From contig CM062815.1 in the NCBI GenBank assembly GCA_031772625.1, positions 608,919,918 through 608,983,917 on the forward strand: 64,000 nt of DNA, read 5' to 3'. Position numbers and translations under genes: made by a program. The notes under the pieces were generated by a model. The model was not told the DNA's origin. It saw only the letters and a program-made list of their open reading frames with translations, and searched no databases. The DNA is from Pinus tabuliformis. Lineage: Eukaryota; Streptophyta; Pinopsida; Pinales; Pinaceae. Below are positions 43,411 to 55,414 of the stretch, in pieces; the first letter of the stretch is position 1, and each line of letters opens with the position of its first letter.

Positions 43411-44530
43411 TCCAACACGTAAAAATCCCGTAGCCATGATCTTCTCATCATCCCCTCATTCAGATTCTTGGTCTTGTTGAACAGTTTCAACTATCTTCTG
43501 CTTCTCTTTTCTATTGCTCCTCTTTGGCCTCAATTCCAGATGAAATTTCTAGCAATGTTCCTCATCATGCCCTTCTTTCTCACAATGAGTGCAACAAGGC
43601 TTTGCTTCCTTTCTGTTAGTTGTTGTTTTCCTATTTGGGCGGTCTTCTTGCTCATGCTTCCCCCTATTTTCAAGATGTACAACCTTCACACTAGCTTCAT
43701 CAAGAGTTTTAGGTTCAAATAATAACAATGAATGATGCAAATAACTATGCAAAGAGCCAATATATTTCATCAATGTCTCAGGAGTGTCTAGTGGAACATT
43801 CAATGCTAATGCTTGTTTCCTAAAATCCTTTGTAAAATTCTGAACAGTTTGACCTTTACTCTATTTCAAATGTTTCCATTCCATCATGGCCTTTTGTCTG
43901 TAACCCAATGGGTGAAATTGTTCTCTTAAAGTAGAAACGAACTCAAACCAAGATGAAAGAATTTTGCGACTACTCTTACCACCTTTCTACAATTTTCCTT
44001 CACACCAAACGAGAACAGTGCCACTCAATTGAAGGGATGCTATATGGATACTGGCTTCATCCTCTTTGATTCATTGTATGCGTCTATATACTTCAACTTG
44101 TCTGGTCCAGATATCTAGCTTTTCTGCATTAGATTCTCCACTAAACACAGGTAGATCAAACTTGATATCTAGCTTGAAAAAGGATTTCTTATGAGTTTCT
44201 TTGCCTCTAGAATGACGAGAAGAGAAAGAAGAAGAACTTTCACTGGAAGATGGAGAGGGGGTTTAGGAGGCTCTTCTCCTCCTCCTTCATGATTCACCGA
44301 GGCATGATCATATGGTCCTTCTTCTTTGGTTTCACCATTGTCTTCTCATACTCTGCAAACAATTTATCCATTTTTACTTCCATGGCATAAAAGGCCTTGC
44401 AATAGTTTCTCTCTTCCTCCAACCGAGCATCTTCATCTACCATTTTTCCTCTTCGTGTCGCACGCCTTGCTTCTGGATCAAAGGAATTAATTTTTCCTTC
44501 ACCTCTTTGGAGCTTTGCCCTGGTTATCAT
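43411..44530 (-). pseudogene. Element G gag
   Basis: The minus strand starts MITRAKLQRGEGKINSF, a charged N-terminus, and then shows the capsid domain pieces FDLPVFSGESNAEKLDIWTR, EDEASIHIASLQLSGTVLVW and FEFVSTLREQFHPLGYRQKA, followed by MNVPLDTPETLMKYIGSLHS and the nucleocapsid zinc knuckle CCTHCEKEGHDEEHC (CCHC) near 43552-43600. This is a standard plant gypsy gag. It is old, with several breaks. Confidence 0.75.
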
Positions 44531-44560
44531 ATATTTTCAATTCACATCAACAGAAGATCC

Positions 44561-44572
44561 GCTCTAATACCA
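44561..44572 (-). other. Primer-binding site of element G (initiator tRNA-Met type)
   Basis: The minus strand reads TGGTATTAGAGC, one base from the initiator tRNA-Met complement TGGTATCAGAGC, about 30 bp upstream of the gag start. Confidence 0.8.
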
Positions 44573-44576
44573 AACT

Positions 44577-45500
44577 TGATCTAGATCTTTTCACTTCAAA
44601 GATGCATACACAATTTCTCTTAAAATAAAATGTAGTCATAAGATGCATACACATAAAAGACGTGGAAATAAATGACGACCATGAGAAGAAAAGACATAGC
44701 AGGTTGAGAACGAAGTTCACCCAATGTGGGCTACGTCTCTGGGATCTACTCAAAGTGGGGAGGCCTTTTTATTCAATATTTAGAAAAAATCAAATTACAT
44801 GTATGTACAAAAGGCACCTTATACCTCCACTTCTGGGGATGACCTGAAAATTCACACCTTTGCTGAAGAAATGGAATGGACTGTTGAATCCCTGGCGTGA
44901 AATCGTTTCAAATGACTATAAACTCGACCCCTTTCTACTTCAGTCAAAATTTGGAACCTCAGAAATATCAAAGATTCCTCAAAGATCCCTTCTCGCTGGT
45001 TGACTAGAATTATGCTTCTCATATGACATATTTGACTTCACCGTTGTGCTCCTTGCGAAAAACTGAGTAAAATGAGTATAGAGTCGACCTGGTTCTGAAA
45101 CTGTCAAAATTTGACCCTTGGGGAATCTTTTAGATTCCTCATGATTCCACAAACATTCATCTCTACAAGTTGACTGAATATTTTCTGCTCATATGATAAA
45201 TCTAATCATGTTATCAAACTCCTGGTGAAGTTCTGGTTCGTTTGAGTAAAAACTTGGCATAATTTTGTCTGTGTCAAAATTCAGTTCCAAAAAATCTAAA
45301 AGATTCCTTCAAAATTCCCTTCATCATGGTTCCACAGGTTCAAGGTTCCACTGCATCATGGTTCCACCATCTATTCAAAGTTCCAACACGTCATGGTTCC
45401 ACCACCTGCCATTGTTCTACTAGCTCTCGGCTCCCTCGTGGTTCGTCTAGTCTCTCGTGTGTTGTCGGATGAAGAGGATCCTTTATATGTTTAGGCACCA
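44577..45500 (-). repeat. 5' LTR of element G, at least 0.9 kb
   Basis: The inner end TGATCTAGATC is set by the PBS. It shares the GTTCACCCAA...GGGCTAC block with M's LTR (58980-59010). About three diverged copies of a 165-bp unit (GACTGTCAAAATTTG..., AGATTCCTC..., GCTCATATGA...) fill 44890-45330, followed by a shorter GGTTCCAC/CATCATGGTTCCACCA repeat to 45420. A TATA-like CATATAAAGG on the minus strand is at 45480-45489, so U3 must extend further right; I cannot find its end. Confidence 0.55.
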
Positions 45501-46456
45501 ATGAGTAAGTCAAGAGCTTATCAGTTGGGAGATCAGTCAGCGCATGAAATTAGATATTTTTTGTTGGTGGGTCCATTAGTGTTCAAAACCTGTCGAACCC
45601 ATTTATTACATGTACCTCCCGTCATTATAACCACAAATATAATGTATAACCAAAGTTTAATTCCATCATTGTTGGAACCATATACACATGGTATATTATA
45701 ACCAAACTTTTTGACCACCAATTGGGCTTTGCCATGTATAATGGTCATTGGTCACACGTTATAATGACCCAAAGTTCTTTTTTTCATTTGTTGAATGTGG
45801 TTAATATATAGTATGGCCATATCTAACAAAAAAAAATTATGCCATTTAATATGGCTTACCAACATTTCAAAAATATGTTCGTTGGTTTTCATTTGACCTC
45901 CAAACTTAGGCTTAGGTGGTTGTTAACTTAATAACCATTATGTTTAATATAATAACCCTTTATTTTGAATTTTGGTTATTATATTATTATTATTATTATT
46001 TTAATATTTTGTTTTGTGTTTTGTGTAAGGAAAGGAGGTCAATGTTGGTGTGCCATATGTCAAAGGCTCATTGGTCATTTCATCGCCACATAAGAAAAGC
46101 GGGTTCCACATTCCCTTATGGCTTGCAAACTTTTGATGGTCATAAAATGGTCATACGACTCCAATTGAGGTGTCATTCACGTCATTGGGTTCGTAATGAT
46201 GAACACTACCACCTGTTATCAATATTGGTGAGATATGGAACGTTGAGATTTATCTCAAAAGTAGTTTTTCCTTCTCTACCCATTTAATTAAATTGATCAA
46301 TTAAAAAAATGTCATATAAATAAATGTCATATGAAATGAGTTATGGGTTATTTTGGGCATCCCATGATATTTCTAGAGAGTTTATTGACAAGGTAATAAC
46401 TCCATAGCTAAGTTGGCATGAATCTCCATAGTTAAAAATCTTGTCACATGCTTTTA

Positions 46457-46493
<37 letters not shown>

Positions 46494-46915
46494 TTTTTAT
46501 AATTAATAATAGCAATAATTTAAAATAAGGTTATAATTTAGTTAATCATTATGATTTTTTTATTCTTTTCCAATGTGAAATATATCATGAAATAAGTGTT
46601 TTGATGCATATGATGGATTGATGTTTATTGCCATTTATGAACCATTTAATTTATATAATTTGATAATAGTGAAGTATTTTTTAAATTTAAATGGAAGTAT
46701 AATGTAAAATAAATTAATTTTATAAATAAATAAAGCTTTTTTAAAAACACAAACTTAATAACCTCGATCGGGGTGTTGGCCCTAAGGAAATCAAGTATTG
46801 GTGACAGGGGTGTTAATACTTTAGGAACGTGTCAGATGACAACTAAGTATGAGGGAAAGTGGAGCGCAATATGGGGAACCGTTGGAACGTTCGACACTCG
46901 AATTAATGTTATAAG
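45501..46915. other. AT-rich stretch without genes
   Basis: Probably the outer part of G's LTR and flanking DNA. It has several TATAACCA/TTATAACC-type repeats in 45610-45720 and a TA microsatellite. No frame here has a recognisable motif. Confidence 0.4.
46458..46492. repeat. (TA)n microsatellite
   Basis: About 17 uninterrupted TA dinucleotides. Confidence 0.95.
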
Positions 46916-48463
46916 TGTAACAACCCAAAATTGAAATATACAACTAATTAGATCAATTATGTCATTTATAATCAACACACAAATATTCAAGTAATTAGCA
47001 TAGAATTTCGAAAAACATTAGTAGAGGCAACTTACTTGTAGCGATGATATTCCTCACTTGTGATTTCAGAGTTGAACGTTATTTGAATCTTACCAACTGC
47101 AACAAAGTTTTGGGGATGACTCTCCACCCAACCATAGGCTTAGATGCACATAATATTTCTACATTCGGCCACCCTCGAGACCTCAATCAACGTACTACTG
47201 TCAAGATTTCCTTTGCCTCTCAACAGTCTTCTCCCGAAGAATTATCATCTCATTCTCCTCTTTGTCCATTAAATAGAACCAATTGTTCCAAAAATGGAAG
47301 GAAATTGGAAAGGGATCTACATGCACACAATCCATGTGTCAACATGCAACTTTTATTTCTTTGTTTTAAGTTTTACTTAATTCAATACTTCTCTTAATTT
47401 AACTCTTTCTTATTTTATTCCTTTTCACTTTTTGTTAACTTTACTTATTTTTACTATTTTTATAGTTTACTTATCTATCTATATATATATACAACTCCAG
47501 TCTATTATTAATATTTTTTTTTGTAAGCTTGGCAGAACCTTTTCATTCATATTCTTCAAAAATAGGTTACAACCATAATTCAAGGAGTTCAGTGGCCTCA
47601 ACCTGCCAGAGGGAAACCAAGTCTGTTGGCCACCGAATAACATTATAAGCCATCCAGAAACATAAAAGTTTGAGTCTGTCTAACAGTGCCTTATATGACT
47701 GAATGCCTTGAAACCTGAATCTAAGAACTAAGTAACTGAAACATAATAACCTAGAAGGAAGATTTACCATATAGAGTTAAACAAAATTTCAAACCAAGTA
47801 AAACCAAGCATACTGTTATTCATTAAAGGAATCCACTAGAGATGTATATTTTTCACTTGAACCCGGTAATCGGACTAGGGAAGGCATAGAATGTGTTTTT
47901 CAATGCGGCTGAGGCAAACATTCTACCGCTGAATTTGGAACTGAATAAGCTAAAATTCCTTTTGGATTTCTAGAAGATCAAGATCAGACTTAAGGAGCCA
48001 GTTGGAGGGTTCATTATGGCCTTGGCCATAATGTTCTTCATTAACCAATAGAGGTGAGTAGTCTATTTGAATTGAGGAGTACGACCTCTGAAATGGCTAG
48101 GGTCGGGGACCAGGTCTCTCCAATCTTCCAATTGAATCTCTGCTTCTGCCTGTTGGTTAATATTTCTCTCCCAATTTGAGATAAGTTTTAGGACCTGAGA
48201 TGGGGTACCTATCTGTTAAGATTGGGTTGCGTTGTGGATTAGCTGTGAGGCTAATTTTCGGCCCCTACCTCTCAGTTGGCAGGGCTGAGCTGGACTGTTA
48301 TCACCACATATTATTTACTACTTTATTTGTTTACTATTATTATATTTTCTTCATTATTTATTATTTATTTAATATTATTATATTTTCTTTCTTATTTATT
48401 ATTTATTTACTTATATGTTAATATTATTTTATTTTATTATTATTATTATTAGGGGGCATTACA
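46916..48463 (-). repeat. 3' LTR of element J (tentative)
   Basis: It starts TGTAACAACCC and ends GGGGCATTACA, an imperfect TGTAA(C/T) inverted repeat, with a purine tract on the minus strand just inside its right end. A T-rich run and GTTACAACCATAATTC near 47515-47580, with a short minus-strand frame beside them, could mark a small inserted relic. TTA/TTTA-rich low-complexity DNA lies at 48310-48451. No partner LTR is seen in the window. Confidence 0.4.
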
Positions 48464-48742
48464 TACTCCCTCTCTTTAAAGAACTTTGTCTCGAAGTTAA
48501 GTTGAATATTTTAAATTTTATTTTATTTTATTTAGTTATTTATTACTTCACATTTACCCTACACCCTCTGCTGAACTAGTATAACTAGTAGTCATAGAAA
48601 GTTTTCACATCACCAGGAAATCCCAAGGAATCTCTATCATTTTTCCCAACTTTCGAAACTAGCCATAAAGCCTCATTAGTGTGTACCATAGCCCAAGGTT
48701 GCCCCCAAGGCTCGTATCTAGCTCATACCTCATATTCCCTAA
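48464..48742 (-). other. Polypurine tract and internal remnant of element J
   Basis: The minus strand ends CTTTAAAGAGAGGGAGTA directly before the LTR start TGTAATGCC, a good polypurine tract. The rest of this short internal piece has no coding signal I can identify. K is inserted at its right edge and the sequence resumes at 56456. Confidence 0.4.
48738..48742. repeat. Target-site duplication of element K, left copy
   Basis: CCTAA precedes K's left LTR and recurs at 56451-56455. Confidence 0.9.
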
Positions 48743-49778
48743 TGTTATAGGGAAATCTAGTGTCTATGCAGAGCTGCTAGTCCCACTAAGACTGGTAGCT
48801 ATATTAGAAACAAACAAACTAAAACTACTTTCATTTTCCTTTATAAGAAGTAGATAAGAGGGGAACAAAGGAGACCAACCTCTGTCTTGCACTTGGTTCC
48901 TTGCTTGATTCCTCTCCCTTCTGATAGATCTTTGCCACTTGCTTCCTCGTCTACCCAGCTTCAAAGAGCACCTGTGGAATCAAAGCAGCATAACACTATC
49001 CAAGAACAAAGATCTACTATCACAAACAATATAGGACCAGATATATATTGACCACACAAATGCATATATCATCAATCATACAAGAATGTGGAGGAAAACT
49101 TGAATAGCTTTATTAATATCAAGAATATCAAAGAGGATTACAACCAATTGTTCTGACCTAGCGTTATCCTCTCAGCAAGAAAGCCCTTCTTCACCTCATG
49201 AAAAGCTTAGATCACCCAACACTATGATGTTACACCAAGAAACCAGCAGCACTTCCTTACAAGATACAAAATTCCAGCCCCCAGATCTTTGGGATGAGGG
49301 ATCCATATATAGATGATTGCAAGGGGGTGAGTCAGCTTCTAGGATTTGATTAGTGTCCTCTCCCTGATAGTTCTTGATTCCACTTGGAGATTGATGATCT
49401 CGTACTCATCCCTGGGCGAATTCAGAGAGGCAAGTGTCACAGGAGAAGTTTCTGGAAGATTCCATGATCATCCACCTCGCAAACTGTCTCTGCCATTTGT
49501 CCACTCTCGCCCATCGCACCCCATAGAAGGGATTTTTATTATGCATCGCACCTCCCGTGTGCATTTAGGTGGGATGCATCGCACTTTGACCATGGAGCAG
49601 GTGAGATGGTCCAGTTTTGACCAGTTTTGAGTAGTTTTTCATGGAGAACTTCTGGGAGATGATGTAATCAACTGACCTTGTTCCTTTAGGGTGTGAAACA
49701 ACACTTTTAGGGACTTAGGATCCCTTGGTTTATGGACATATATGATTGGGGTTGCAGTGCCCAAAAATGTCTATAACA
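48743..49778 (-). repeat. 3' LTR of element K
   Basis: 1036 bp, TGTTATAGGG to GTCTATAACA, matching 55415-56450. Minus-strand TATA box CTATATATGG at 49303-49312. About 200 bp upstream of the TATA, in U3, is a palindrome-rich block with ATGCATCGCACCT and GGTGGGATGCATCGCAC (49540-49586). Confidence 0.95.
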
Positions 49779-49790
49779 GTTGCCCCCTAA
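49779..49790 (-). other. Polypurine tract of element K
   Basis: The minus strand reads TTAGGGGGCAAC directly before TGTTATAG. Confidence 0.7.
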
Positions 49791-52164
49791 ATCATGAGGT
49801 CGTTAATCTTTTGATGTCGGGTGAAATGCTTTATCATGAGGATCCGAAGTTTTTTTGAGTTGGAAGGCGACCTGTAATGAGATACAATACAATACATTAT
49901 CTTCATAATATTTTCATGATCTAGCTGAGGCGGGCATTCCAATGCTCAGCTTTATAAATTCATTTTCATGTACATAAGACAGACAATCGTCTGTGTGCAG
50001 ACTAATGATTCTGGTAGAGCCATCATCCCTTAGATTGGATGATTATCTATTCAGAAATGATGTACATTTGATGTCTTTATTTTCCTGAATATATATCGCG
50101 GCCCATATGGATGAAACTAGATCCGGGGTCTTCAATCTTGTTCGATCTTCACTCAAAGTACAAGTCGATCCATGTGAGAGATGTTCTGGAGTCGAACATG
50201 GAAAGATATCGCCTAATTACCAGCCAGTGATGTAAGCTATTAACAGGCGCGAGAGGAACCACTGATAATGATGATGACCCTCAAGGTACGACAGTACAAT
50301 TCACGTGGTGTGAAAAAGGGACTTGGTGTCGAACACCACGCAAAATCTTTCGATCGAAGGCCATTAATGTAAACATGTCACCGGAAGTGAGAAACTTGCC
50401 ATTGAGGCATGCAAGCTTCAAAGTACTAAAAGGGTTGTTCCTAGATCGACTTCTTGGATAATGGGCTGATGTCGATAAGAAGCGATCCATCGTAGGAGGG
50501 CCTTAATGAATCCCACATCTACGACATAGAATGGAGCAAATGATTTTAATGGAGGTGAAAACGATCTGATGATATAAGGTTCAGGGTGGCAGTCATGAAA
50601 GAATGGAGCGTGAATGTATTGTAGTGGATGAGACACAGGTGAATTCTCTGAGCGACTTCTCTTGAACATACCGGCGACACTGACATGATGGATTGGTAGC
50701 GTTAACCCCAAATGTGGATGGTGTGATGGACCAATGATGATATGACCGGTGAACGGAACAACCCAACCCGACTCGGATGCGGAGTGAAAGTGTCATGTTC
50801 AAGAGCGACTTGCTACCAATAAAGTTTCTTCAAGTTTTCTTCCCAATTTTTCCCCAGTCATTGCTGACTAGTACCTCTTTATTTTTGTCAAGCTTGAGGA
50901 GGATAACATATGCTTGTTCTATAATCTTCCCTTTGGGCAAACCCATCTCTATGTTTTAATGAGCCTAGCGGTAGTGAAACTCGTTCTTGTCTGTCTAGAC
51001 AAGTTTGTCGCTATTCGGTTTTAACGAGTTTTACGACAAAGATAACTTGGTCCTTTTCAATTTTAGAGAGTTTGAAAGGGACGTAAAGAAAACTCCAGTA
51101 ATCCTTTTTTGTCATATAATCCCTTAGGTCCGAAAAAGTATAAAATAATACGAAAGGGATGAATTTTCGGTAATTTTAAGGAGTCGAACAAAACAAGCAC
51201 TCGATCTTTTTGTGTGATAATCCCTCAGGTCCAAAAAGATTAAAATCTAGAGGGATAGCACTTCCGGTCACTTTAACGAGCTGGAGAGGCTAATTGCTCG
51301 GCAATCTTTTCATATTTTACGAGTCAGATGAAAAGAGCTTAAAGGAGACTCATTTTTTGAGGAACGAGTGATAAATTCGGGTAGCGGTTGATTCCAGGTA
51401 AGGTTTGGAATTTTCCAATCACGACAGTGTCACAAGGATGGCTAACAGGATCACTCTTCGCAGCTATTTCTCAAAAAGGGTAAACAATCAAATGGAGGTG
51501 AATGATCGGCCAATACAAAGTGGAGGTGATGATGAGAACACGACCAAGGCTTCAAAGGCTGATGATAATGCATTCACGATGGTTATTTACCAGAAATTGG
51601 TTCATTTTTTAATGAATGAGCTTAAACTCTAGGGGAAACATTTGCTCACTGCTTATGTTTAATTTTTAACGAGCTTGAACTCCACATAAAAACTGCTCGA
51701 TCCAATCGTATAATAAGGATGTCTCATCTAAGATGCCATTTTTTATGGAGCTTGCACCTTACAAATCTTTGCCCCGCACCCTTTCTTTATGCAAGTTAGG
51801 AAATGACCAATCCTACTAGTTTAAAGGGTTAGATGACCTACAAATTTAAAAAATAAATGGTTGCTCTTGCTTGCATGCCAAAAGGTTTGCATGCCCCCAA
51901 GTATAGCAAAAAATTTCCAGGTTACCAAAGATTGTTCCATCCGCATTGCAGACAAACACTTCCTCGGCGATGTCTACCGAAATAAACAAAGGTGAGTGGC
52001 GCAACTTGCCTCCACTCACATAAATTTGACGAAGGAATCTTATTCTAGTATAATCTCATAAACTAGTCATATATCCTTCGTGGAAACCCACCCTATGCCC
52101 AAGGTTTTCCTGCTGAAACAGACCAGGGTGCATGCCCCCTGGGTTTCGGTCATGTCCTCCCGAA
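49791..52164 (-). other. 3' region of K without recognised pol
   Basis: About 2.4 kb between the protease end and the purine tract. Two overlapping short minus-strand frames at 50281-50711 (with APFYVVDVGFIKALLRWIAS and TSGDMFTLMAFDRKILRGV) are unassigned. From 50950 to 51760 a motif close to TTTTAACGAGCTTGAA recurs at least eight times at intervals of roughly 50-300 bp. No RT or integrase motif is visible in any frame. Confidence 0.6.
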
Positions 52165-53340
52165 TCACTTGCGCACATCAGGTGGAAGGACTGGGGATTG
52201 ATGAGACATTCCTTGTGTGAAAAGACCATTCAGGGATGGTATTTGACTATTTGCTATGTGTGAGCTGGGGAATGAAAGCTGGTATATGAGCTTGACCACT
52301 CTTCCTTCATGCAGAAAACACATTACTCTAAAGAGCGAGGAGACAATGGCTCCCATGTAATAAATATAGTCGCGTCCAAGGAGTAGATTATAATCTAGGG
52401 GTCCTTGGACTACCATTACGTTCATGTGAACGGTTTTCCTTTTCAATGTTATCGGCACATTGGGAAGGATCCCTAACGGTCAACTGGTTCCTTTGTCAAA
52501 GCCTGTTAGATTTCTCATCTCAAGCAAAAGTGATGGCGAACCAAGCGCTTTCCAAGCAGTCGAGGAAAGGATTCTCATAGAAGCCCCTTCATCTATGATG
52601 GTACCAGCCATGACCATTCTGTATATTTGTGCAATGATTCAAAACAGTACATTAGCTGGTAAACAGGGTCTGCCTAGTAGATTCCAATCGAAGGAAACAA
52701 CTAGGTTGCTTGGAGGTGGGACCGAATAGATGGCCGGATATGACTCTGACGAAATTCCTTCCTGCGGTAAAGGAACAGGTAGACTGCCCCCATGTTCATC
52801 GGAGTCTGTGTTTACGAAGAGAATTTGAACGGTGTCATTCTTGTTCTCTCTGGTGACTATATCATCTGAGGATGGACCTTCTGAAGGCAAGACCAGGTCA
52901 ACTGTTGCCTCGACCTTTTGACTTTTGTTTAGTGTGAATTCAGATGGTTTATCTTCAATGATAGATGCTTCGACTGACCACAATGGCGTGTCAGTCACAT
53001 TTTCAACTAGTGATGGACTTGGCAAGAGTTTCTTATATACAGGAGGAAGTCGTAACGGTGAAACCAGATAGTTGTCCAAAACTATTTTAGCCTCGTCTAG
53101 GAAGTGACAACAGTGGACGGCGTGATCGCCTTCACACAGTTTACAAGGGAATTTACTTTTCCTTTTCTGCCCCGACACTTCGCTTTCACTAATTGACGGT
53201 GTACTTTCAACATGATCATCAGAGGTTGACGAGGAGACCAGTCCCTTAAGATCCGAGGGATGCAAGGACAATCTCGATGATAGTGATCTCCTTTGCAAAT
53301 GACACATGGAGATTTAGGCTTTGACAATGCAGTGTGTGGA
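52165..53340 (-). pseudogene. K zinc-knuckle and protease region
   Basis: Minus strand. Two knuckles of the CxxCxGDH kind, CVICKGDHYHRDCPC (about 53270-53310) and CKLCEGDHAVHCC (about 53100-53150), lie about 40-50 residues apart, followed by a helix DEAKIVLDNYL. This knuckle pair is found in Tat-branch gags. After an acidic linker, the segment at about 52290-52458 reads VMVVQGPLDYNLLLGRDYIY, the C-terminal strand of a retropepsin-like protease (LLGRD). The protein would bind the packaged RNA. I do not see the capsid core that H has. Confidence 0.7.
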
Positions 53341-53760
53341 TTTCCACTAGATGATGCCTAGTTGCCCCTTTTCGCCTTTGGCTCCTTCTTCTTCTTCTCA
53401 TTCTTCTCCTTCCCCTTCTTCTCCTTCTTAGTTACTTGATTTTTGGCTTTACTAGCTCCATCAAGCGAAGAGGAAGGAAGAGAGGGAGAATCGGACGAAG
53501 TAGAAGGTTGGGGGGTAACTCTGGTATCATCTAGTTGCTGACTTGATTGCTCAGGAATCATGGTGTTCTGAACGACAGAGGTCGAGAAGAGCCATATGGG
53601 GTGCACCAACATCTCCCCAAGAGGAGACAAGACTAGGATTTCCTCCAAGGGGAAATCCTTGGTTGGTGGACTCCATTTTTCTCAACCTAAGACCAACGTA
53701 GGAAAGGTGACGTTTATTCCGATTAAAATAAATTTTAGACACTTTGACACAACTTGTTTT
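53341..53760 (-). pseudogene. K gag N-terminal region
   Basis: Minus strand. A Gly/Ser/Pro-rich start (MESTNQGFPLGGNPSLVSSW) leads to a Ser/Thr-rich linker and a Lys-rich tail (KKEKKGKEKNEKKKKEPKAK). The same Lys-rich tail lies between capsid and knuckles in H, but here the N-terminal piece joins it directly. The function is that of a gag leader at most. Confidence 0.5.
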
Positions 53761-55393
53761 TTCAATTTTTAAGAGTCGAGAAAAAACAAAAGACGACTCT
53801 AGTCACCTTCGATTTTTAATGAGCTTGAAGTGACAAGTGCTCAGATGGACCTTTTCCTTTAAGGAGTCTGAAAAGGAACGAAAGAGATTACTCTAGAAGT
53901 CTAGATAGAGGGATTACCAAACCAATCACAAAACCGCAGAATACTTTTTATGGTACGGCAGTCTATCTTCCCGAATGTTGTGTTCAGTGCATTTCGATCG
54001 ATAGGGCGGTAGACACGGCTTCCTATGGATAAAGGATATAGCCTATTGTGGTCTCCCATTATATACTCGACGGTACTTGGGAGCACAAGTCCGTACTAGC
54101 ACTTGTCATCTCAAAGTGGAGGAATCACCCAACAAGCAATGAAAACAACAGTTACCAGGCTTTACGACGCCGAAATATGTCTCTAGCCTAGACTTCTAAA
54201 TGTTGTGCGTTAGGTTCCAAAACGTTTTTAGATTCATTAAATTTATTTTACAGTTGATCTTGTTTAAGAAATTTTCCTTTCAGGTTCACCGCGTGATGTA
54301 GATATACAATTCCTAAAATGCAATCTAAGATGATAAACAGTCATTTAATCTTCTTTTTGCAATGAAAATCCTAGCTACTAAAGAAAGAGAGATGATATTC
54401 TTTCAACATAGAGCAGAGAGCACACACTATATGCACTGTCCTAAATCAAACCAACAAACAGTCTAAATGAAAATGCACATGCATGTATTTGTTTTCAGTC
54501 TTCTTAATGTGAGAATGATAAAAACAAAGCTAAGCGCAAATCTGAATTATTTTTCAAAGCAACATTACTAACAAGCTTCTTTTCAAGACAAAACGAAGAC
54601 AATGACGACACTTTGCGACTTGGAATTGAAAACTTGCTTTCGACACTTGAAAAACTACTAATTCAAATCAAATACAAGAGTAAAAATGTACTCGACTATC
54701 AAGAACAATCGGATTCTCTTCTATGACTAAAAACGACACTTGCGACACTTCCAAATCAAGAAACGACAGTTCAATTACGCTACTTCTTTGTAAAAGAGAA
54801 CTAAAAATGGCTCACAATACATAAAAAAATTTACAGTTCTTTGCACAATGGAGGCGGAATAATGGCAAGGAAGGGGTTTCCACAGAGGTATACTGACTAC
54901 AGACAGCAAAACTCCTGAATAGAGCTGAAAAGAGTGAAGAAAAACCAAAGTCTGGAGGCAAAATTAGCCTTCTCTGACCATCGCACCTGTTACACAGGGA
55001 TTCCAGTATGCATCCCACCTACTGCACACAGGAAGTGTGATGCATACTGATATCCTTGAAGAGAGGGTGCGATGGTACAGTGCAAGACTTTTGATCCAGT
55101 TCTTGATCACAGTTTGCAGCACAGTTCAGGGATTTAGGCCGAGCAAGTGATAATTAGTAAATAAATCACAGGGGTAGATCTAAGGAGGTTACTAGAGCAA
55201 CCACAAGGGCAATTAGGATGTTTACAAATTAATTGTTCAGTTTATAAACAAAACCTGGAGATAGACTGAAGCAGCATTGATCTACTTTTCACTTGCATAG
55301 CAAATGCAGTTCGAAGGCTAGCTGGCTTGACTTCAGGCTCCGTCTGTAAGTTTATAAAACAAACAAGTATAGAAAAGCAAACAAGATATTCAC
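53761..55393 (-). other. Leader of element K
   Basis: About 1.6 kb between PBS and gag without a credible frame. It matches H's leader in blocks. At 54979-55075 it holds ATCGCACCTG, TATGCATCCCACCTACTGCAC and GTGTGATGCATACTG, echoing the U3 palindrome block of its own LTR. Confidence 0.6.
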
Positions 55394-55411
55394 TCCCCTG
55401 TGGATTCGCCA
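55394..55411 (-). other. Primer-binding site of element K
   Basis: The minus strand reads TGGCGAATCCACAGGGGA three bases after the LTR, of the TGGCGA...GGGGA type seen in Ogre/Tat elements. Confidence 0.7.
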
Positions 55412-55414
55412 TTT

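Noticed and set aside
45916-46287. 123-residue plus-strand frame as a host gene or DNA-transposon relic
   Set aside because: It is short and in AT-rich DNA, with no recognisable domain, and nearby repeated TATAACCA sequences do not form convincing terminal inverted repeats.
47510-47770. T-rich run plus short minus-strand frame as a LINE 3' end
   Set aside because: The tail is only about 9 bases, there is no reverse transcriptase motif and no target duplication was found; noted only inside the J LTR entry.
51405-51632. 75-residue plus-strand frame in K as an antisense gene
   Set aside because: It lies in a motif-repeat non-coding region, has no known domain and would run against the element.
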